Counted from the first letter of the stretch, positions 50,506-61,205 are shown. The stretch is DNA of 64,000 nt from Kineococcus sp. NBC_00420 (GCF_036021035.1 NZ_CP107930.1:2852001-2916000), one strand, 5' to 3'. The notes: generated from the sequence alone by a model not told the origin. Made by a program: numbers and translations.

Positions 50506-50542
50506 CCCGTGATCGTGCAGGGAATCCCCGCGAGATCACGGG
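50506..50542. terminator. Palindrome at the 3' end of the pknB operon
   Basis: A 9-bp perfect inverted repeat, CCCGTGATC and GATCACGGG, with a 19-nt loop, just past the metallophosphoesterase stop. Suits a terminator for the minus-strand morphogenesis operon. Similar GTGATC-rich palindromes are common between actinobacterial genes and may be REP-like. Confidence 0.55.
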
Positions 50543-50551
50543 GATCGGGGG

Positions 50552-51376
50552 TCAGGCGGGGACGCCCGCCTCCACGGCGATCCGGGTCACGGTCGCCTCG
50601 TCGAGCACGAAGAGTTCCTGACCGTCCCCGGGCGTGGTCACCGTCAGGACGGTCGCGCGGACGCCGTCGTCGTCGAGCTCGACGAGCAGGGCTCCGCTGC
50701 CGCGCACGGCCCGTTCCCGCCCGGCGGCGACCAGGACGTCGGTGCGGTTCGCGACGCCGGGCGCGACGAACGCGGCCAGCCCCGAGGGGTAGGTCGCCGC
50801 GAAGGGGTGGTGGTAGTGCCCGGACAGCACCGCCCGGACGTCGGAGCCCTCGAGCACGGCCAGCAGCCCCGCGGGGTCCTGCAGCCGCAGGGCCTCGTGC
50901 AGGACCGTCGGCGCCGGCAGCGGGGAGTGGTGCACGACGACGACGGAACCGCGTGCGGCGGGCGTCGACAGCTCGGCGCCCAACCAGGACAGCTGCTCCG
51001 CGGAGAGCTCGCCGTACCCCCGCTGCGGTACCGAGGAGTCGAGGACGACGATCCGCAGACCGTCGACGACGTGCACGGCGCGCGTCGGCCCCAGGACGGC
51101 GGTGAACGGACCGGGCAGGTCGTGGTTGCCCATCGCGAAGACCGCGACGGCGCCGTGGTCGGACGCGAACCGACCGACGAGGTTGCGGGCCGTCTCGTAG
51201 GAGGCCGGCGACCCGTCGTCGGAGACGTCCCCGGAGACGACGACGGCGTCGAGGGGACCGGTGCCGTGCAACGACTCCAGCACGTGCCCGAGCGCCGCCG
51301 TGGTGTCGACGAGCCCCTGGTGCAGGGCCCCGGCCGCCATCAGGTGGGTGTCGGACAGGTGCAGGATCCGGGTCAC
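50552..51376 (-). CDS. Calcineurin-like metallophosphoesterase
   Basis: 274 residues with the complete dinuclear metal motif: D9-x-H11 (ILHLSDTHL), D50 (VVSGDVSDDG), N84-H85 (GNHDLPGP), H149-H150 (VVVVHHSPLP) and G186-H187-x-H189 (LSGHYHHPF). This is the cpdA/3',5'-cAMP-phosphodiesterase-like (Rv0805-type) layout. The ORF overlaps the pknB stop by 4 nt, so it is coexpressed with the PASTA kinase. Hydrolysis of cAMP or of a phosphoester is inferred; its link to the kinase is only positional. Confidence 0.88.
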   Translation of the reverse strand: MTRILHLSDTHLMAAGALHQGLVDTTAALGHVLESLHGTGPLDAVVVSGDVSDDGSPASYETARNLVGRFASDHGAVAVFAMGNHDLPGPFTAVLGPTRAVHVVDGLRIVVLDSSVPQRGYGELSAEQLSWLGAELSTPAARGSVVVVHHSPLPAPTVLHEALRLQDPAGLLAVLEGSDVRAVLSGHYHHPFAATYPSGLAAFVAPGVANRTDVLVAAGRERAVRGSGALLVELDDDGVRATVLTVTTPGDGQELFVLDEATVTRIAVEAGVPA

Positions 51377-53277
51377 TGGCCGTTCCCGTCCCCCGTGGGG
51401 GTGCCGACCGCACCCGTCTGCGAACCCGAGGACGTCGGACTGCTCGACGGTGACGCGCTGGCGGTGGGGGAGTCGGTCGGCGACGACGTCGGCGACTCCG
51501 TGGCGGTCCGGTCCGGCGCGACCGTCAGGTTCACCAGGGTCCGGACGTCGACGCTGGAGTCCGGCGACACGTCCTGGGTCACGACCGTGCCGGGGTCGGC
51601 GTCGGTCGGGACCGTCGTCTCCGTGGAGTTCGTGCTGAGACCCAGGTCGCGCAACTGCTTCACGGCGTCGGCGAGCGGCTTCCCGGTCACGTCCGGCACC
51701 GTCACCTTGCCGCTGGCGATGGTCAGCGCGACGGCGCTGCCCTTGGGGACGGACGCCTGGGCGGCGGGGTCGGTCGAGATGACCTCGCCCTTGTCCACGG
51801 TCGGGCTGTCCCCGGTGGTGACGTCGCCGACGCTGAGGCCGACCGCGGTGAGGGCCGCGCGGGCCTCCTCCTGCGTCTTCCCGGACACGTCGGGGACGAC
51901 GGCGGAGTTGGACCCGCTCGAGACGAGGACGGTCACCTTCGAACCGACCGTCACCTGCGCCCCCGGTTCCGGGTTCGTGCTGATGACGTTCCCGTCGGCG
52001 ACGGTGTCGTCGGCCTGCTGGGTCACCGTCGAGGTCAGTCCCAGCGCGGTGAGCTGTTGCTCGGCGTCGGCCTGCGAGGAGTTCGCCAGGTCCGGGACCT
52101 CCACCGTGGCCGGCGCGGAGGACGTCTGCTCCCCACCGCCGCTGCCGTCGTCGTTGTTGTTCAGCAGCGCGGTACCGACCCCGCCGATGCCCAGCACGAG
52201 CGCGACGATGAGCAGCACCCACGGCCAGCGCCTGCGGGTGGGTTCCTCCTCGTAGGGCGGGTCGCCGTCGCTGACGCGCGGCAACGCACCCGTCGGCGGG
52301 CTCACCGGAACCGCCACGGGTGGGGTCACGGTGGTCGCGGCGGTCGGGGGAGCGGCCGCGAACGTCTGGGTGGCGAAGCTCGCCCCGCGCAGCGGACGAC
52401 CCTCGACGGCCCGGCGCAGGTCGTCGGCGAAGTCGGCGGCCGACTGGTAGCGGTGCTCGCGGTCCTTCGACAACGCCATGAGGACGACGTGGTCGACGGC
52501 CGGCGGGATCTGCGGGGCCAGCGCCGACGGCGGCCGCGGCTGCTCGGAGACGTGCTGGTACGCGACGGCGACCGGCGCGTCGCCGGTGAAGGGCGGGCGG
52601 CCGGTGAGGATCTCGTAGAGCAGGCAGCCGGTGGAGTAGAGGTCGCTGCGGGAGTCGACCTGCTCCCCGCGCGCCTGCTCCGGGGAGAGGTACTGGGCGG
52701 TGCCCATCACGGCGGAGGTCTGCGTCAACGTCGCCGAGGAGTCGCTGACGGCCCGCGCGATGCCGAAGTCCATCACCTTGATCTCGCCCGCGGGCGTGAT
52801 CATCACGTTGGCGGGCTTGATGTCGCGGTGGACGATCCCCATCCGGTGGGAGTACTCCAGCCCGTTCAGGATGCCCTCGGTGATCGAGAGGCACTCCTCG
52901 ATGGCGAGCGGGTGGTCGGTGCGCAGCATGTCGCGCAGCGTGCGGCCCTCGACGTACTCCATGACGATCCACGGGAGCTCGACCCGCCCGCCACCGGGTT
53001 CCACCGTCGTGTCGGCGCCGGTGTCGTAGACGGCGACGATCGAGGGGTGGTTCAGCCCGGCCGCGGCCTGCGCCTCCCGACGGAACCGCGCCTGGAACGA
53101 GGGGTCCCGGGCCAGGTCGGAGCGCAGCAGCTTCACCGCGACCATCCGTCCGAGGCGGGTGTCGCGGGCGACGTGGACCTCGGCCATCCCGCCGCGGCCG
53201 AGCAGTGAGCCGACCTCGTACCGGCCGCCGAGCACGCGCGGTGCCGGCACCCCCTGGCCAGTCGTCGTGTCCGTCAC
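51373..53277 (-). CDS. pknB: Ser/Thr kinase PknB with PASTA domains
   Basis: 634 residues. Kinase domain about 18-290: glycine loop LLGRGGMAEVHVARD, K49, catalytic HRDIKPANV (D152), DFG (D170), activation-loop TLTQTSAVMGTAQYLSPEQ with phosphorylatable threonines. A membrane helix at about 351-372 is followed by three PASTA domains (each beginning VPDLANSS..., VPDVSGKT..., VPDVTGKP...) and a Ser/Pro/Thr tail. PASTA domains bind muropeptides/lipid II outside. It controls cell growth and peptidoglycan synthesis. M. tuberculosis PknB has four PASTA domains. Confidence 0.96.
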   Translation of the reverse strand: MTDTTTGQGVPAPRVLGGRYEVGSLLGRGGMAEVHVARDTRLGRMVAVKLLRSDLARDPSFQARFRREAQAAAGLNHPSIVAVYDTGADTTVEPGGGRVELPWIVMEYVEGRTLRDMLRTDHPLAIEECLSITEGILNGLEYSHRMGIVHRDIKPANVMITPAGEIKVMDFGIARAVSDSSATLTQTSAVMGTAQYLSPEQARGEQVDSRSDLYSTGCLLYEILTGRPPFTGDAPVAVAYQHVSEQPRPPSALAPQIPPAVDHVVLMALSKDREHRYQSAADFADDLRRAVEGRPLRGASFATQTFAAAPPTAATTVTPPVAVPVSPPTGALPRVSDGDPPYEEEPTRRRWPWVLLIVALVLGIGGVGTALLNNNDDGSGGGEQTSSAPATVEVPDLANSSQADAEQQLTALGLTSTVTQQADDTVADGNVISTNPEPGAQVTVGSKVTVLVSSGSNSAVVPDVSGKTQEEARAALTAVGLSVGDVTTGDSPTVDKGEVISTDPAAQASVPKGSAVALTIASGKVTVPDVTGKPLADAVKQLRDLGLSTNSTETTVPTDADPGTVVTQDVSPDSSVDVRTLVNLTVAPDRTATESPTSSPTDSPTASASPSSSPTSSGSQTGAVGTPTGDGNGQ

Positions 53278-53331
53278 AGCTCTCCCCGTCCCGCGTCTGC
53301 TCCTGTTGATCCTGCCCGGCGAGCGTCCGTC

Positions 53332-54792
53332 TCACCCATCGAGCGCCGCTTCCATGACCGTCTTGGCCACCGGCGCGGACAACCGTCCACCGTAGGCGCT
53401 CTCGGTCGACCCGCCGTCCTCGATCACGACGGCGACGGCGACCTTCTTGCCGCCCTTCTCCGCGAAGGAGGTGAACCAGGCGTAGGGCGGCAGGCCCGCA
53501 CCGTGCTGCGCGGTCCCCGTCTTCCCCCCGACCGTGGCCCCGTCGATCTGGGCCCGGGTGCCGGTGCCGGAGGAGACGACGAGCTCCATCATCTGCTGCA
53601 ACGTCTTCGCCGTGCCGGAACTGACGGCGCGGCCGAGTTCTTCCGGCGCGGGTTCCTCGATGACGTCGGCAGAGTCGGAGTCGCGCACGTTGGCGATGAG
53701 GTTGGGCTTCATGACGACCCCGTCGTTGGCGATGCCGGCCGAGAGCATCGCGACCTGCAACGGCGTCGCGACGTCGCTGCCCTGGCCGATCGCGGAGTAG
53801 GCCAGCAGCGGCCCGGCGACGGCGTCGCCCGTGGGGTAGCGGCTGGTCGCGACGGAGGTCGGGATGGACAGCGACTGCCCGAACCCGAACTTCGCCGCCT
53901 GCGACTCGATGGTGTCGGCGCCGAGCTTGAGGCCGAGCGAACCGAACGCGGTGTTGCAGGAGATCTTGAGGGCGTCGGCCAGTGACACCTTGTCGCCCGG
54001 GCCGCAGGCGGTGCCCTCGTCGTTCTTCAGGGTGTTGCTGGTCTGCGGCAGTGCGAGTTCCTGCGGTCCGTCGAGCTGGGTGTCGGCGGTGTAGTCGCCG
54101 CTCTCCAGCGCCGCGGCGGCGGTCACGAGCTTGAACGTCGACCCCGGCGGGTAGAGCGAGCCGGTGGCCCGGTTGATGAGCGGGTCGTCCTCGTCGGCGT
54201 TCAGCGACTTCCAGGACTGCGCCTCGGCGTCCCCGTCGTGGGTGGCCAGGGTGTTCGGGTCGTAGCTGGGGCTGGAGACCATCGCGAGGATGTCGCCGGT
54301 GTCCGGGTCCAGCGCAACGACGGCCCCCTTGCGCCCGTCGAGGGCGTCCCACGCGGCCTGCTGGACCTTGGGCCGCAGCGTCAGCGTGACGGAGGCACCC
54401 TTGGGCTGTTCGCCCGTGAGCAGGCTGGAGAGGTTGCGGTAGAACAGCTCGTCGGCGGACCCGGCGAGGACGTCGTTCTCGGCCCGCTCGATGCCCGAGG
54501 TGCCGTAGCGCAGCGAGTAGTACCCCGTCACGGGCGCGTACAACTGGCCCGCGGCGTAGGTGCGCAGCCGGTCGTACTGGTCGTCGGACTTCACGCTGGA
54601 CGCGATCGCGGCCCCGCCGTCGACGAGGATCGCGCCGCGTTCCCGGCCGAACTCCGCGTAGAGCTGCCGCGAGTTGCCCGGCATCGCGTTGAGCTGGTCG
54701 GCGCGCAGGAACTGGATCCACGTCGTCGAGGCGAACAGCGCGAAGAACAGGAAGGCGACGACGAGGGACAACCGTCGCAGAGGCCGGTTCAC
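53332..54792 (-). CDS. pbpA: Penicillin-binding protein PbpA (class B transpeptidase)
   Basis: 486 residues. An N-terminal membrane anchor (LSLVVAFLFFALFASTTWIQFL) is followed by a pedestal domain (RQLYAEFGRERGAILVDGGA), and the transpeptidase has active-site S218-T-F-K221 (PPGSTFKLV), SCN (278-280) and K424-T-G (VGGKTGTAQ). It crosslinks septal/lateral peptidoglycan. It is just behind rodA with a 4-nt overlap and 54 bp before pknB. There is no PknA gene in between, unlike in mycobacteria. Confidence 0.96.
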   Translation of the reverse strand: MNRPLRRLSLVVAFLFFALFASTTWIQFLRADQLNAMPGNSRQLYAEFGRERGAILVDGGAAIASSVKSDDQYDRLRTYAAGQLYAPVTGYYSLRYGTSGIERAENDVLAGSADELFYRNLSSLLTGEQPKGASVTLTLRPKVQQAAWDALDGRKGAVVALDPDTGDILAMVSSPSYDPNTLATHDGDAEAQSWKSLNADEDDPLINRATGSLYPPGSTFKLVTAAAALESGDYTADTQLDGPQELALPQTSNTLKNDEGTACGPGDKVSLADALKISCNTAFGSLGLKLGADTIESQAAKFGFGQSLSIPTSVATSRYPTGDAVAGPLLAYSAIGQGSDVATPLQVAMLSAGIANDGVVMKPNLIANVRDSDSADVIEEPAPEELGRAVSSGTAKTLQQMMELVVSSGTGTRAQIDGATVGGKTGTAQHGAGLPPYAWFTSFAEKGGKKVAVAVVIEDGGSTESAYGGRLSAPVAKTVMEAALDG

Positions 54793-56161
54793 GGGATCCT
54801 CACCGCCTGGGTCGCACCCGTGTCGCCGTCGGGGCCGTTGCGGACCTCCGCGGCGGGACGACGGGCCAGGTCGGAGACCCGCAGCAGCAGGGCTACGACG
54901 ATCCAGTTCGACACCAGCGAGGACCCGCCGGCGGCGAGGAACGGCATCGTCAGACCGGTCAGCGGGATGACGCGGGTGACGCCGCCGACGACGACGAACA
55001 CCTGCAGGGTCACCGAGAACGCCAGACCGGCGGCGAGCAGCTTCCCGAACCCGTCGCGGACGCCGATCGCGGTGCGCATGCCCCGCTCGACGAGCACCAC
55101 GTAGAGGATCAGGACGGCGAACAGCCCGACGAGGCCGAGCTCCTCCCCGAGGGAGGAGTAGATGAAGTCGGAGTTGGCGTACGGGACGGTCTGCGGACGG
55201 CCCTCACCGAGGCCGGTGCCGAGCAGCCCGCCGTTGGCCATGCCGTACAACCCCTGCACGAGCTGGAAGCTGGAACCGGTGCGGTTCTCGGCGGTGAAGG
55301 GGTGCAGCCAGATGTCGACGCGGGCCTCGACGTGGCCCATCGTCCGCGCCGCGAACACCGCGGCGGCGGAGAACATCAGCAGCCCGAGCACGATCCAGCT
55401 GACCCGCTCGGTCGAGACGTAGAGCACCGCGACGAACAACCCGAAGAACAGCAGGGACGTCCCGAGGTCGCGCTGCAGCACGAGGATGCCGATGCTCGCG
55501 ACCCACGCCAGCAGGATCGGGCCGAGGTCGCGGGCGCGCGGCAGCTGCAGGAACAGCACCTTGCGACCGGTGAGGCTCAACGCGTCCCGGTGCACGACGA
55601 GGTAGCCGGCGAAGAAGATCGCCAGGCAGATCTTCGCGAGTTCCCCGGGCTGGAAGGTGAACCCGGCGAGACCGATCCAGATCCGGGCGCCGTTCACGGT
55701 GCGGCCCAGGCCGGGGACCATCGGCAGCAGCAGGAGGACGAGACCGGCGACGGCCGCCGTCCAGGTGTAGCGGCGCAGGATGCGGTGGTCGCGCACGAAC
55801 ACCAGCACGACGCCGGCGGCGATGATCCCCAGCGCCGACCAGAGGAACTGCCGGGACGCCGAGGAGGTGTCCAGCGCCTCGTCGAGGCGGTGGATCATCA
55901 CCAGCCCGATGCCGTTGAGCAGGGTCGCGACGGGCAGCAGCAGCGGGTCGGCGTGCTTCGCGCGCCAGCGCAGGACCAGGTGCAGCAGGACCGCGAGACC
56001 CCCCAGACCGCCGGCGTAGGCGAAGAAGTTCGGGGGTAGCGCCCCGTCGATGGTCAACCCGACGACGGCCCAGGCGCCGCCGGCGATGACGACGGCGAGC
56101 AGCACGAGCAGCAGTTCCACGTTGCGGCGGGTGGTGGGGTAGACGGGCAGCACGGTCGCCA

Positions 56162-56162
<1 letters not shown>
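54789..56162 (-). CDS. rodA: RodA/FtsW-family glycosyltransferase
   Basis: 457 residues, about 12 membrane helices; SEDS family peptidoglycan polymerase, the partner of class B PBPs. Hallmarks: GARIWIGLAGFTFQPGELAKICL, LQRDLGTSLLFFGLFVAVLYV (the Asp essential in SEDS), PYANSDFIYSSLGEELGLVG and TGLTMPFLAAGGSSLVSNW. The ATG overlaps pstP's stop and its end overlaps pbpA. With PbpA it makes and crosslinks glycan strands. Confidence 0.96.
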
Positions 56163-57532
<1,370 letters not shown>

Positions 57533-57535
57533 GGG

Positions 57536-58018
57536 CTACCTCCGGAGTTCGAGCACGGTCTTGCCGATGCGCAACGGCGTGCCGGGCTCGAAGGGGGCGG
57601 GGGTGGTCAGCTTCTCGCGACCGAGGACGGTTCCGTTCGTGGACTGCAGGTCCTCCACGACCCAGCCGTCACCGGCAGGGTTCGCGGTGATCCGCACGTG
57701 CTTGGTCGAGGCGTACTCGTCGTCGAGGACGAGCGTGCAGTCGGCGCCGCGGCCGATGAGGACGGCGGCCTGGCCGAGGCTGAGCGTCGTCCCGCGCAGC
57801 GAACCCTCGGTGACCACGAGGGTCGCCCGCTTGGGACGCACCGGTTCCGGGGGCTGGGCGGCCTCGCGCGGCGGCTTCGCCCTCGCCCGCTCCGTCCGGC
57901 GGGTGGTGACCCGCGTGCCCAGCAGGTCGGCGCGCAGGACGCTGACGATCGCGAGGACGAAGAGCCAGATGACGATCAACAGCCCCAGTCGCAGGACGGT
58001 GAGGGTCAGTTCGCTCAC
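57536..58018 (-). CDS. fhaB: FHA-domain protein FhaB (FipA-like)
   Basis: 160 residues: one N-terminal membrane helix (VLRLGLLIVIWLFVLAIVSVLRADLLG), a basic Arg/Pro linker and a C-terminal FHA domain (AAVLIGRGADCTLVLDDEYASTKHVRI; GWVVEDLQSTNGTVLGREKL). The phosphothreonine-binding R, S and N residues are present. In mycobacteria FhaB/FipA links FtsZ and FtsQ; PknB phosphorylates it. The start is a GTG; the frame is also open upstream but lacks a Shine-Dalgarno. Confidence 0.94.
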   Translation of the reverse strand: MSELTLTVLRLGLLIVIWLFVLAIVSVLRADLLGTRVTTRRTERARAKPPREAAQPPEPVRPKRATLVVTEGSLRGTTLSLGQAAVLIGRGADCTLVLDDEYASTKHVRITANPAGDGWVVEDLQSTNGTVLGREKLTTPAPFEPGTPLRIGKTVLELRR

Positions 58019-58046
58019 GGAGCCGTTCCCCCCGCCGCGACCGGGG

Positions 58047-58751
58047 TCACGTCCAGCCCTCGTCCCGGCGCGCGGAGTGGAACACCAGCTTGGTGCGCCC
58101 CACGGTGATCGTCGTGCCGTCGAAGAGGTCCATCGAGGAGACCCGTTCGCCGTCGACGAAGGTGCCGTTGGTCGAGCTGAGGTCGGACAGCCGGGCACCC
58201 TGGCCCACGACGCGGATCTCGGCGTGGCGGCGTGAGACGCCCGGGTCGTCGACGACGACGTCCGCGTCGGAACCGCGGCCGATGACCGTCACCGACTCCG
58301 CCAGCACGTAGCCGCGCCCGTCGACCTCGAGCCGCGGCCGGCCCGCGTCGGCGGTCTTCGGGGTGGACGGGGCGACCCGGCCCTTGACGGTGGAGGACAG
58401 GACGCGGAAGACGCCCGTCTCCAGGTCGTCGGCCTCGTGGAAGTCCACGCGGACCGGGCCCACGAAGGAGTAGCGCTGCTTCTCGGCGTGCTGGGTCACC
58501 GCCGCGACGAGCTCGTCGGCGAGGGTGTCCTGCCAGGAGGCGATCTTCTCGTGGTCAGCGGGGCCGAGCTCGACGATGAAGCTGTTCGGGACGAGCGTGC
58601 GCCCGCGGGACAGCACAGCCGCCCGGTCGTCCAGCTCACGGCGCAGGGCGCTCGCGACCTCGACGGGCTGCACCTCGCTGCGGAAGGCCCGCGCGAAGAC
58701 GCCGTTGACGGCGCGTTCCACGCCACGTTCGAAGCGGTCCAGGACTCCCAC
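58047..58751 (-). CDS. fhaA: FHA-domain protein FhaA
   Basis: 234 residues from the GTG at 58751, with GGGAGGAGG upstream. Residues about 1-125 are the DUF3662/FhaA N-terminal domain (VGVLDRFERGVERAVNGVFARAFRSEVQPVEVASALRRELDDRA; LVPNSFIVELGPADHEKIAS). The C-terminal FHA domain has VTVIGRGSDADVVVDDPGVSRRHAEIRV and LSDLSSTNGTFVDGERV. FhaA binds phospho-MviN in mycobacteria and regulates peptidoglycan flux. The long Gly/Pro-rich central linker of M. tuberculosis FhaA is almost absent here. Confidence 0.94.
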   Translation of the reverse strand: MGVLDRFERGVERAVNGVFARAFRSEVQPVEVASALRRELDDRAAVLSRGRTLVPNSFIVELGPADHEKIASWQDTLADELVAAVTQHAEKQRYSFVGPVRVDFHEADDLETGVFRVLSSTVKGRVAPSTPKTADAGRPRLEVDGRGYVLAESVTVIGRGSDADVVVDDPGVSRRHAEIRVVGQGARLSDLSSTNGTFVDGERVSSMDLFDGTTITVGRTKLVFHSARRDEGWT

Positions 58752-58918
58752 GTCGAGCCTCCTCCCAAGATCGTCACCGATGGTCCAGCCCTCGGCATGG
58801 TAGCCGGGACGCCCCCTCCTGCCGGTGTGGACGCGGTGCACGCCGGTGGAGCTGTCGTGATGGGCCGTCCCGCCCGTGTCCTCCGGACCGTCCGGGGGCT
58901 GGTACGGTTTAGATGTCT

Positions 58919-59002
58919 GCGCGAGTGGCGGAATAGGCAGACGCGCACGGTTCAGGTCCGTGTGCCCGAAAGGGCGTGGGGGTTCAACTCCCCCCTCGCG
59001 CA
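58919..59002 (+). tRNA. tRNA-Leu(CAG)
   Basis: 84 nt. Acceptor GCGCGAG/CTCGCGC with discriminator A; anticodon stem CACGG/CCGTG with loop TTCAGGT (anticodon CAG); long variable arm GCCC-GAAA-GGGC; T arm GGGGG/CCCCC around TTCAACT. CCA is not encoded. It decodes CUG, the main leucine codon here. TACGGTTTAGAT upstream is a plausible -10 region. A tRNA-Leu beside fhaA is also found near the mycobacterial origin. Confidence 0.97.
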
Positions 59003-59010
59003 CAGATGGC

Positions 59011-59040
59011 GAAGGCCCCGGTCGAGAGACCGGGGCCTTC
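59011..59040 (+). terminator. Strong hairpin terminator after tRNA-Leu
   Basis: A perfect 13-bp stem, GAAGGCCCCGGTC and GACCGGGGCCTTC, around GAGA, 8 bp past the tRNA. It also lies 17 bp after the stop of the convergent SDR gene, so it can serve both directions. Confidence 0.85.
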
Positions 59041-59057
59041 GTCGTTCCCGGCCTCCC

Positions 59058-59978
59058 TCACACGGGGACCGTTGCGCCCGGCCCCACCCGGACTCCGGTG
59101 AGGGACTCCCCGATCGCCCACGCGACCCTCGGCAGGTCCTGCCCCCTGGCGCTGCGCGGGATCGCCACCTGCTTGCTCGGGCCCACCAGCCCGAGGCGGG
59201 AGGGCCCGTAGAAGCCACCCTGCTCGGCCGCCGGGTCCGCGGCGGCGAACAGCAGCGGTTCGGCGCCCTGCCACGGTTCCTGCGAGGGGATCACGGTGTG
59301 CCGCACGGGCGGGAGGTCCACGGTGCGTCCGAGGTTGCGGCCGGCGGTCTGCAGGTTCGTGCGGGTGTAGCCGGGGTGGGCGATCGTGCTGAGCAGACCC
59401 CAGCCGTTCTCCCTCGACAGTTCGGCCAGTCGCAGACCCAGGAGCGTGTCCGCGAGCTTCGACTGCGCGTAGGCCAGTGCCGGGCGGTAGCGCGCGGCCC
59501 AGTTGAGGTCGCGGACGTGCAGCCGCCCGAAACCGGCGGCCGCGCTCGACATGGTCGCGACCCGCGGCGCGGGGCCTTCCAGCAGCAGTGGCAGCAGGTG
59601 CACGGTCAGGGCGAACGGCCCGAGGAAGTTCGTCCCGAACTGCAGCTCGAAACCGTCGGCGGTGAGGATGCGCTGCGGCGGGATCATCACGCCGGCGTTG
59701 TTGACGAGGGTGTCGAGGCGGCCGTCGGCGTGGATCCCGTCGGCGAACTCGCGGACGCTCGTGAGGTCGGCCAGGTCCAGGCGTCGGACGGTGAGGTCCG
59801 CGCCGGGCACCGCCTCGGCGATCTCCCGGGCGGCGGCCTCGCCCTTGGCGAGGGTGCGGACGGCGAGGACGACGGAGGCCCCCGCGCCGGCGAGGCGCTT
59901 CGCGGCCTCCTTGCCGGTGCCGCTGTTGGCGCCGGTGACGACGATGCGGCGCCCGGACTGGTCGGGGACTGCGTACAC
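59058..59978 (-). CDS. Short-chain dehydrogenase/reductase
   Basis: 306 residues, retinol-dehydrogenase/WW-oxidoreductase-like SDR: cofactor motif [17 protein letters not shown] (T-G-x-x-x-G-x-G), NNAGVM, catalytic Ser in TMSSAAAGF and the Y-x-x-x-K in [16 protein letters not shown]. The GTG follows AGGAG. It is divergent from a TetR-type gene; two AGACCG-type palindromes lie between, so the regulator probably represses it. Substrate unknown. Confidence 0.9.
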   Translation of the reverse strand: MYAVPDQSGRRIVVTGANSGTGKEAAKRLAGAGASVVLAVRTLAKGEAAAREIAEAVPGADLTVRRLDLADLTSVREFADGIHADGRLDTLVNNAGVMIPPQRILTADGFELQFGTNFLGPFALTVHLLPLLLEGPAPRVATMSSAAAGFGRLHVRDLNWAARYRPALAYAQSKLADTLLGLRLAELSRENGWGLLSTIAHPGYTRTNLQTAGRNLGRTVDLPPVRHTVIPSQEPWQGAEPLLFAAADPAAEQGGFYGPSRLGLVGPSKQVAIPRSARGQDLPRVAWAIGESLTGVRVGPGATVPV

Positions 59979-60006
59979 GGTGACTCCTGGGGATTCGTGG
60001 GACCAT

Positions 60007-60021
60007 CAGACCGGTGGTCTG
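60007..60021. promoter_or_regulatory. TetR operator palindrome 1
   Basis: CAGACCGGTGGTCTG, arms CAGACC/GGTCTG, 28 bp upstream of the SDR start. A second copy of the motif follows 27 bp later (centre to centre). Confidence 0.75.
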
Positions 60022-60034
60022 TTGGAAAGGTAAC

Positions 60035-60047
60035 AGACCGACGGTCT
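60035..60047. promoter_or_regulatory. TetR operator palindrome 2
   Basis: AGACCGACGGTCT, a perfect 13-bp palindrome ending 11 bp before the tetR start codon. With palindrome 1 it would let one regulator control both divergent genes. Confidence 0.75.
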
Positions 60048-60058
60048 CTAAGGAAGTC

Positions 60059-60709
60059 ATGTCCCAGCAGTCCTTCGTCCGTGCGCGCACCGACGACCAG
60101 CGCGCCGCGCGCCGCGCAGCGATCCTCGCGACCGCGGGGGAGTACCTCGACGAGGTGCGGGTCGCCGACCTCGGCCTCAACGAACTCGCCCGCCGCGTCG
60201 GCCTGGCCAAGTCGAACCTGCTGCGCTACTTCGAGTCCCGCGAGGCCGTGCTGCTGGAACTCCTCGACCGCGCCCACGCGGAGTGGCTGGACGCCCTCGA
60301 GCAGCGCCTCGACGGCGACCAGGACCCCGAGGTCCTGGCCCTCGCCATCGCCGAGACCGCCGCCGCCCGGCCCCGGTTCTGCGAACTCGTCTCCGCCTCG
60401 ACCGCGATCCTCGAGCACAACGTCTCCGCCGAGGTCGCCGCCACCCACAAGCGGGCGTCGCTGCACCTCGCGCGCCGCCTCGCCCGGCTCGTCGGGCCGG
60501 ACGACGGCCCCCGCGCCATGGCCGTCACCGGTGTCGTCCTGGTGACCATCGCCGGGCTGTGGTCGATGTGCCGCCCGTCGGAGGGGATGCTGCAGGCCTA
60601 CCGGGAGAACCCCGAACTCGCCGTCTTCCGCATCGACTTCACCACCGGCGTCCGCGAACTCGTCGCGACCTTCCTCGCCGGACTCTCCGTGCGGGAACCG
60701 CGGCTCTGA
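60059..60709 (+). CDS. TetR-family regulator
   Basis: 216 residues. N-terminal HTH: RRAAILATAGEYLDEVRVADLGLNELARRVGLAKSNLLRYFESREAVLLELLDRAHAEW, then an all-helical ligand domain. ATG at 60059 with AAGGAAG 3-9 nt upstream; an earlier GTG would put the operator inside the gene. It is likely to be an autoregulated repressor of the divergent SDR gene via the two AGACC palindromes. Ligand unknown. Confidence 0.9.
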   Translation: MSQQSFVRARTDDQRAARRAAILATAGEYLDEVRVADLGLNELARRVGLAKSNLLRYFESREAVLLELLDRAHAEWLDALEQRLDGDQDPEVLALAIAETAAARPRFCELVSASTAILEHNVSAEVAATHKRASLHLARRLARLVGPDDGPRAMAVTGVVLVTIAGLWSMCRPSEGMLQAYRENPELAVFRIDFTTGVRELVATFLAGLSVREPRL

Positions 60710-60764
60710 GGGTCGCTCCACCGGACCACGGGAAGAACGGCGCCCGCTCCGGACTTCCTCCCCC

Positions 60765-61196
60765 ATGACGGACCCGCAGAACGACCTGCTCGACCTCCTC
60801 GCCTCCACCCGCAACAGCGTCCTCGTGACGCTGAAGCGCGACGGGCGACCGCAGCTGTCCAACGTCAGCCACCACGTCGACCGCGCCACCGGACTGATCC
60901 GCATCTCCGTCACCGCCGGCCGCGCCAAGTCCAAGAACCTCGAACGCGACCCGCGCGCCAGCCTGCACGTCACCTCCCCCGACTTCTGGAGCTGGGTCGT
61001 CGTCGAGGGCGACGTCACCCTCTCCGCCGTCGCCGAGCGCGAGGACGACGAGGCCGTCGAGGAGCTCGTCGACCTCTACCGGGCGCTCGCGGGCGAGCAC
61101 CCGGACTGGGACGACTACCGCCGCGCGATGGTCGCCGACCGGCGACGTGTCGTCCGGCTGCCCGTCGGGCACGTCTACGGGCAGCCGCCGCAGTAG
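60765..61196 (+). CDS. PPOX-class F420-dependent flavoprotein/oxidoreductase
   Basis: 143 residues, split beta-barrel: DLLASTRNSVLVTLKRDGRPQLSNVSHHVD, TGLIRISVTAGRAKSKNLERDPRASLHV and the tail DDYRRAMVADRRRVVRLPVGHVYG. This is the TIGR03618-type actinobacterial group that uses F420 rather than FMN. Substrate unknown. It is 55 bp downstream of the tetR gene and 9 bp before the maltokinase-cap-like gene, so cotranscription is possible. Confidence 0.88.
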   Translation: MTDPQNDLLDLLASTRNSVLVTLKRDGRPQLSNVSHHVDRATGLIRISVTAGRAKSKNLERDPRASLHVTSPDFWSWVVVEGDVTLSAVAEREDDEAVEELVDLYRALAGEHPDWDDYRRAMVADRRRVVRLPVGHVYGQPPQ

Positions 61197-61205
61197 CTTC
61201 GGCGC

